The translations under genes were made by a program, and so were the position numbers. Positions 58,901 to 64,000 of a DNA stretch of 64,000 bases are shown piece by piece (the stretch's first letter is position 1; each line of letters opens with the position of its first letter). Source of the stretch: Sparassis latifolia (Eukaryota > Basidiomycota > Agaricomycetes > Polyporales > Sparassidaceae); contig CM031557.1 in NCBI GenBank assembly GCA_018466975.1, positions 682,001 through 746,000 on the forward strand, in the 5' to 3' direction. The notes beneath the pieces are model-generated. The model was not told where the DNA came from. It did not search any database and was given only the letters and a program-made list of their open reading frames with translations.

Positions 58901-59303
58901 TCAAGGTGCTGTCTTGAACAGCCATTTGGGCGAGCTTCACCAAGGCAAAATTCCCTCAAGATCTCATCGCTACTTCGAGGGTCATCTGGCTGGAAGTACA
59001 GCCCCAATTTTTGGTGAAGCACTTGCATTCTACCAATTCAATGGAGAGGCAATAGCTGTTTATCATCCAATCAATGATATACAGCATCCATTGAAGACTT
59101 GGAAGGGGAAGTGGTCTAATGAGATCAAAGTTGCCCCAATTTCAGAAATTGTGGATGTTGTTGGAGTATGGAACTACAAGTCTGTTGTCTATGTGCTTAG
59201 AAAGCATCCAGGACTTGATTGGTTGACCCCGGAAGAAAGGGGAGAGGCCAGGGAGGCAGAGGAAGAGGCAGAGGATCTAGAAGAAGGCTTTAACACATTC
59301 TAG
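55966..59303 (+). pseudogene. Tnp2-type transposase with three in-frame stops
   Basis: Exons 55966-56170, 56375-57279 and 57339-59303 give 1024 codons with matching phases. It begins with a cysteine motif (MLCQCSQCHPGKERGP). An acidic region with a 22-residue duplication (FPPQIQETDSS twice) follows. The Tnp2 core is clear: LPFRY-like CPRSCIAYTGQF, MLYTPFTAVIKAMFANVE, DIAFALSTDGAQL, LPPELHYKSHRILIPMAIPG, then WMALLHWYILPIGLELG and a GSIRLGSQATIERTIGELG region. Tnp2 catalyses CACTA excision and insertion. Three stops lie in otherwise open sequence: TGA at 57127-57129 (after CGKPRY), TAA at 58218-58220 and TGA at 58254-58256. There are no frameshifts, so inactivation looks recent, or else readthrough or editing would be needed. 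Confidence 0.88.
56169..56400 (+). repeat. Triplicated intron-exon unit inside the transposase gene
   Basis: A unit of 73-83 bases (GTATGTTTTTTACTT ... AATTATAG plus an exon-like piece with GGACAGTTTGAATCCTT) occurs three times, at about 56169-56250, 56251-56323 and 56324-56400. Each has its own branch-like TAAT and AG acceptor; the middle donor is GCATGT rather than GTATGT. The frame works if the first donor (56171) joins the last acceptor (56374). Confidence 0.85.
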
Positions 59304-59304
59304 C

Positions 59305-59460
59305 AGATCTCTTGACTATTGCAGACTACTGTATGACAAATTTCTTGGCATTTTTTTCTCAATTTGTAAGCTGACAATTTTTGTGACTAGCAGTAGACTA
59401 TAATGCGACAACGACTGTATACTGTTTGACTACATATGACTTTGTTGGACTTCCCGTTTT
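59305..59460. repeat. Right subterminal GACT repeats
   Basis: Multiple GACTA/TGACT words before the right terminus, the inverted counterpart of the left AGTC array. Confidence 0.65.
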
Positions 59461-59694
59461 TTACAGAGGGTGAATACGGACAAAATTGGAGCCTTTCTTA
59501 GGCCTGATCTGGGAATACGGACATTTCTTCGGTGCACGGATGCCTGGTCCAAAACCCGGACAAATATGACCTCTTAAGGCCTGAGTTTTCGCGGACATTT
59601 CAAGCCAAAATATGGCTTCTGCTGACGGACATTTTGGGCCCCTCCAGATCAGGCATCCTCGCCAATTGTCGGGGGTCCTCGTACATGGAACATA

Positions 59695-60043
59695 CAGGGT
59701 TTTCATAAAATTTTGCTGTGCACCTTTTTTTGGCGCGACATCTGGCCTCGGAATGCTTGCAGAAGCTGTTATCCCAGGCTTCATCGAGGTGAGGAGGCTT
59801 TATCTGATGTTCACCCAAACAATTACTCCTCCAAAGCATATCCACGAGTCATAGGATCTGTGTTCTTGAGTCTTTTGCACCTTTGTTACATCATTCCCCA
59901 TTTTCTCGTACACATGTTGCAATGAAAATCCTGTTTCCCACCACATTGCCATACGAGGGAGGTTCAGAACTCTCGGATGTGTTCCAGAGCTCATAAGTGT
60001 ACTAGAAAAAAGGGTGTGATGTCAAGGTTTTATGAAAACCCTG
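59695..60043. mobile_element. MITE, mariner-like, 349 bp
   Basis: CAGGGTTTTCATAAAA at the left end is repeated in reverse complement at the right end, and TA flanks both sides (59693-59694 and 60044-60045), the target duplication of Tc1/mariner elements. No coding sequence lies inside, so it is non-autonomous. Confidence 0.82.
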
Positions 60044-60399
60044 TAATTAGAGACATGTATCACCAATCCAGCATGAAATATGCTCAAAAAGAAATGCCTG
60101 CGTGCATGTATCTGACTGAGTACATCTGATAGTCAGACAATATGACCTTGTCCAGGTCGTGACAGCACTGTTTTTGTTCGGTGATCGGAGGATAGTAAAA
60201 CTATCCTCCGAGTGACAAGTCATTGTAGTTAGACCTTCGTCCACCCGTGCAGTGCAAGGGACAGTTGATTCTCACTAAGACAATTACATCTCTGCAATTT
60301 ACCTCCATTGATAGATTGTCCGAGGCCATTGCCTGTCGTGACTAGGCTCATAGATACAACCTCTAGTTACCTGCAGAAAGACAGTCGTTCCTTTTGTAA
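60044..60399. other. Non-coding spacer with a small palindrome
   Basis: Between the MITE and FunK1 copy C. Apart from the palindrome at 60186-60210, nothing recognised. Confidence 0.45.
60186..60210. repeat. Perfect 11-bp palindrome with 3-base loop
   Basis: CGGAGGATAGT, AAA, then ACTATCCTCCG. It could form a hairpin in DNA or RNA; no run of T follows to suggest a terminator. Confidence 0.8.
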
Positions 60400-60646
60400 T
60401 AGTCGTGACTGGTAGTAAATGATGCGATTACACTCGATGACGAAGGAAATGTCCAGATAACACCGCGTATAGCCTTACAGGATGCAGTAGAGTACAACAA
60501 TGACACACAGGAACACGATACGGACCGAGAGATAAGAAGGGACGGTACATTTCAACGAGCTCACAGTCGCAGAAAGATAAAACAAACAGGGATGAGAATA
60601 ATGATAATTGCACAAACATTTAACGGCGTTGAACGTTGAACCCCGA

Positions 60647-63374
60647 TCATGAGTAGCCTGACATGCGCGCAGACCCCATCGACATGACACGCTTGGATCT
60701 CGCACGCTTGGATCTCCGAAGTTCAGCGCCACCCTGTTGAACCCCCTGTTGAACCACTTGCGGCTCTGGCTCGTACTTTCGTTTCGAGCTCTTGTTTAAC
60801 GCCGTGGCCTGAATTTTGATAGAGGCCTTCCGACTTCGTGCTTTCGTGCTTTCGCCCGCCTGATTCGCCGCAGCAATCGCCGCAGCGATTGCTGCATTCG
60901 CGGGGTCGGCATGGCCAACCTCTTCAGTCTCCACGTAGGGCTTGAAGGGAATCGCACAATCGTCCTCTGGCCAGCCATCCAAACTCAGAGCTGTCTCGAA
61001 CTTCTCCAATACAGCCTTGTACGTGAGATGCACAGTGGGACCGTTCCTTCTGCATTGACAATCGTCGCACAGAATGGTGAGCTCCTTCAGCAACCATGTC
61101 AAAGGTGCATTCCCCGGAACACCGAGGTACTGGTCTCTGCACAGCCACGCACGCTTCACCTCCCCACAGAGGACGTCATCATCGTGGAAGAACAGCAGCG
61201 AACATCTTTTCGCGCCTTTCGGATCGTCGTGCGAAGTGTGCCGGAGGACTAGCCAGATGAGGAGCCAATAGAAGGACTCCAAGTCATGATGTGCATCGTG
61301 AATTACACGCCTCTTGTTGAGCAACTCGACTGCCATGAAAGCGTATGTTCCCTGGAAGTAGCATTGAGTACAAGATCATCCTTCAAATACAGACAGTGGG
61401 ACCCACCGTTCGTTCCTTCAGAGAGTCATTCAGATCGGCATCGGGTCTAGTGGGGTCATCATGTCCATCACGGACACCTGGCAGGAAACTGCTATAGTCG
61501 AAGTCGCCGATGAATCCCTTATACGGCATGTCATCAATCATATAGACGTTCCCTTCGCTTACGTCACGATGTAACATGCCAGTGCTGTATGCCTGTCGGT
61601 GACCTATATCGTGAATGCACATCAACTTAATCAGCCCTGCCTCCTTTTGCTAGAGAACGATGCCTACCTTTGATCGCATCGCACAACGCCTCGACCATCC
61701 GCTTCGTCCGACGGAAATTTGACAAAGGTATGCCTAGCGTCTCCTGAATCAATCGTATATGCCTGCTATCGTTCTTCTCCGCATACTTCGGATTTCGGAC
61801 AAATGCCGACAGAGTTCGATGCCCTTCCCTGATTCGCGCAGTCAAAGAAAGCGGGAGGAGGTGGAGATACAACTGGGTTAAACGGATTCGGCTCGTCTGG
61901 TTCCGGAGCGGCCATCGATGTTTGCGTTCGAGGCGGCGATGACAAAGGGGAGGACAAAGGGTCCGCATCATCCGCACCCATCGAGATGGATGAAGGAGCG
62001 AGCGGCGTGCTCGACGGATCGGGAAGATCAGACGGTGCATTCCCGGGCACGAGGGGTTCGCGGATTTGATCATCTAGCTTCATTCGTTCCTTATCTTCCA
62101 GGTCACCGAGGTCCGCTCCAGCCCGCAGTACAGCCAATCCGAACGGTTCTTCGTTTCGATCCCGCAACGTCTTCATTATATGGGAACAGTATGTCATTTC
62201 TGACTCTCGAAGTCCCTGCCGCCACGAGTCCTTGATAACGTACTGCTTGCCACTGATATCGTCCTTATCGATCGCCGACCATACCGTCGTCGAGCGGGAG
62301 AACAGACAAGGGTTGATAAAGAGCAGCTTGACCGTTAGTAAATTCATCTTCACCATCTCACCTTCCTTGGTCACGGCGTCTGCGGAAATCCACCGGTGCA
62401 TTTCGGCATCGGAGCCTTGAACATCCTCTGGCTCCAGTACGTCCTCCACCCATCGGAGGTGTGACCTTGTGATCTTAGTATCTACCGTCGGGTCGTCGCC
62501 AGAAATCCGTGTGTCGCAGAGAGGATTGACGAAATTCCAGAAGAATTGCCGGAAGAGCTCAGGCCGCTCGACGTAGTTGAACCTAGGTGAGACAATACAC
62601 GACGAGTGGTCGAACCGAAAGATGCGTGCCTCGTGGCCGAATATCCCGAACACGAACGCAAACAGGCCACTGTGGCCCACGAGGAGATTCTGCCCATTCT
62701 TGACAAGCTGCCTCATCGTGTTGTCTCCATCCTCGGCCCACCTGCTAATGGGGTCGTCGCTTCTTTCAGGCTTGACTTCGATCGCCAGTGCAACATCTTT
62801 CCAATGAGGGTCCTTCAGCGAGGTGGTCGTTCCCGGGTAGGAGGTGATCAGGTCGGGTTTCGTGCGGTGATGATGAAGGTCCCACGACATGTACGGGAAC
62901 GGGATCATGTGGTTGCTGTTATCATGGAACCTAAGTGACTTTGCCATTGGGAAGTCTTCGGTGAGAGCGAGGAACCCATTGACCTAAAGGCCACACAATC
63001 AGACCATCATTAACATGGGCCACAGGAGGGCAACCCACCAGAGGGTTATACATTAACGGTTCGGGGCGGTCTTCAGGAACCTTGTCGAATTTCCTAGAGC
63101 AGTCCATCGGAGGGCACACTGCTTCGCTCGCAGGTACGAGAACGTTGATGAACGAGTCGATAGTCCCATGGTATTCATTTATCTTGCCACGATATTCCGA
63201 CGCCCATGCTTGTTGGTTCTTCTTGTTCGCCTCCCTGCGGTGAGCCTCTTTAGCAATCTGCTTGTAAGACTTAGCAATGAGAGGTGTGGCTGACAACATG
63301 CTCGAGCCACTGGAGTCTGCAGAGCAGGCACTCCAGAAGCTGCAGCCAGAGTCGGATACATCGGAAGATGACAT
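60647..63374 (-). pseudogene. FunK1-family kinase, copy C, frameshifted
   Basis: Reads leftwards. A candidate N-terminal exon starts at 63374 (MSSSDVSDSGCSFWSACSAD). The main exons are 61668-62947, 61407-61603 and 60647-61351. The catalytic loop LHRDVSEGN, GDFDYSSF and GTYAFMAVELL are intact, as is the basic tail (LRRSKRARSKR). Two lesions are seen by comparison with copy A. There is one extra G within CAGGGAAGG (plus strand near 61827-61829; exon 1280 nt against 1279 in A) that breaks the frame before the kinase core. The donor that reads CCTGTAGGT in A is CCTTTAGGT here. A sequencing error could mimic the first. As read, the core cannot be made from the N-terminal start. Confidence 0.8.
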
Positions 63375-64000
63375 CGTAATTTATAATGGTTGAAATGTCG
63401 GAGATTTGATTTGGCTTGGCCAAGTTGTGTACGCCCAAACTTGCACGAACAATGGTCTTCTCGCCACCGTAGGCTGTTTTCGTCAGTTTCAACCTCTCGA
63501 AGACGAACAATTTCAGATATACTCACTGGGAGAATTTGGGTAGAGCTATCCTCTTTCAATTTGTGAGGAGTAGAGCGCGATGGCTCGAAAGTTCAAGTTT
63601 GCAAGCGTTGGAAGGGAGCAAGTTGAACGTTGGCCTGCATAGGCGCTCAGCACAAGGCGTAACTCACGTGAACTTGCAAGACAATCCGCAGCAGCCACGG
63701 CCTGGAGATCGACCGCGTTTGGAAGTCGCTTTGTTCCTCGTGCCCTTTCTCTTTGTTCCTACATATTTTGCGAGACAAGTGGCGCAGCCCATGCCGCGAG
63801 ATCACCTGCAACATATGAGTTAGATCTGTTAGAAAACGGCGCCGTGATCTGAACACATTTATCATTGATACCTTCACTCTGAATGAAGGAAGGGGCTTAG
63901 CGAATGTTGGACACAACAGGTTACTTGGATCGGTCCACCGAGGCCCAGATCTTGACACTGGGATTGAAGAACGCGATAACATCCCGTTAACATATCCGGC
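63375..64000. other. Upstream flank of FunK1 copy C, cut by the window edge
   Basis: Corresponds to 29753-30220 in copy A. Carries a minus-strand frame (63647-63982) shared only partly with A; no family recognised, and it may be an upstream exon or old flank. Confidence 0.5.

Larger units (their letters stand above)
52909..59468. mobile_element. CACTA-like (Tnp2) DNA transposon, 6.56 kb
   Basis: Imperfect terminal inverted repeats of about 40 bases start CTCTGTAAA and share GAAGTCCAAC and AAGTCAT. GGTGAAT occurs immediately outside both ends (52902-52908 and 59469-59475), giving a 7-bp target duplication. AGTC/GACT-rich subterminal regions lie inside each end, as in CACTA elements. Two divergent genes fill the interior: an accessory gene leftwards and a Tnp2 transposase rightwards. 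Confidence 0.88.
52260..59680. mobile_element. Outer element with 19-bp inverted termini, host of a nested insertion
   Basis: GAGGACCCCCGACAATTGG at 52260-52278 is repeated perfectly in reverse complement at 59662-59680. GTACAT directly flanks both ends (52254-52259 and 59681-59686), a 6-bp target-site duplication. Removing the CACTA-like insert leaves about 860 bases, with short CGGACA(A/T)(A/T)T and GCCTGATC motifs on both sides and no transposase, so this was a non-autonomous element when it was hit. Confidence 0.8.
60400..64000 (-). repeat. FunK1 duplicon, copy C (inverted)
   Basis: Near-identical reverse complement of 29753-32960, with extra blocks that copy A lacks. The homology still continues at the window edge, so the right boundary is not seen. 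The left boundary is about 60400. Confidence 0.9.

Noticed and set aside
1..64000. CRISPR arrays, rRNA genes, bacterial operons or phage
   Set aside because: None seen; the spliced gene structure shows eukaryotic nuclear DNA.

Overview
The window looks like nuclear DNA from a mushroom-forming basidiomycete (Agaricomycetes, possibly a polypore). Genes are split by many short (about 47-65 nt) GT-AG introns and packed on both strands. FunK1-type kinases, an Argonaute, a Tnp2 (CACTA-like) transposon and typical eukaryotic housekeeping genes are present. No bacterial operons, rRNA, CRISPR array or confident tRNA was seen. Exon models were built by hand from splice sites and reading frames; lengths given are for those models.

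Left part (1-29 kb): a gene-poor start with an NmrA-like pseudogene, a phi-like glutathione S-transferase, a QCR8 exon fragment, a long disordered protein ending in a cyclin-like box, a monocarboxylate-type MFS transporter, an intact 985-residue Argonaute, an 834-residue P-loop ATPase, a ketopantoate-reductase-like enzyme converging on a Hcs1/SMUBP2-type helicase, and a small coiled-coil protein lying between inverted repeats.

Middle (29.7-51.5 kb): FunK1 kinase copy A, then a tandem partial copy B. The duplicated unit also carries the last exon of the neighbouring ubiquitin C-terminal hydrolase, so the real hydrolase ends inside repeat DNA and a dead copy of its last exon lies 2 kb away. Next come a SET-domain protein, an HSP20 chaperone with a heat-shock-element-like site, CstF-64 (mRNA 3' end processing), threonyl-tRNA synthetase with an unusual 5' end, and Vps15 (regulatory kinase of the class III PI3-kinase).

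Right part (52-64 kb): a nest of mobile DNA. A 6.56 kb CACTA-like element (7-bp target duplication) has two divergent genes: a Tnp2 transposase broken by three in-frame stops and an intact accessory gene. It sits inside a second element with 19-bp perfect inverted termini and a 6-bp target duplication. A 349-bp TA-flanked MITE lies immediately outside. The window ends in FunK1 copy C, an inverted, near-identical copy of the A region, so about 27 kb of DNA is bracketed by inverted repeats.
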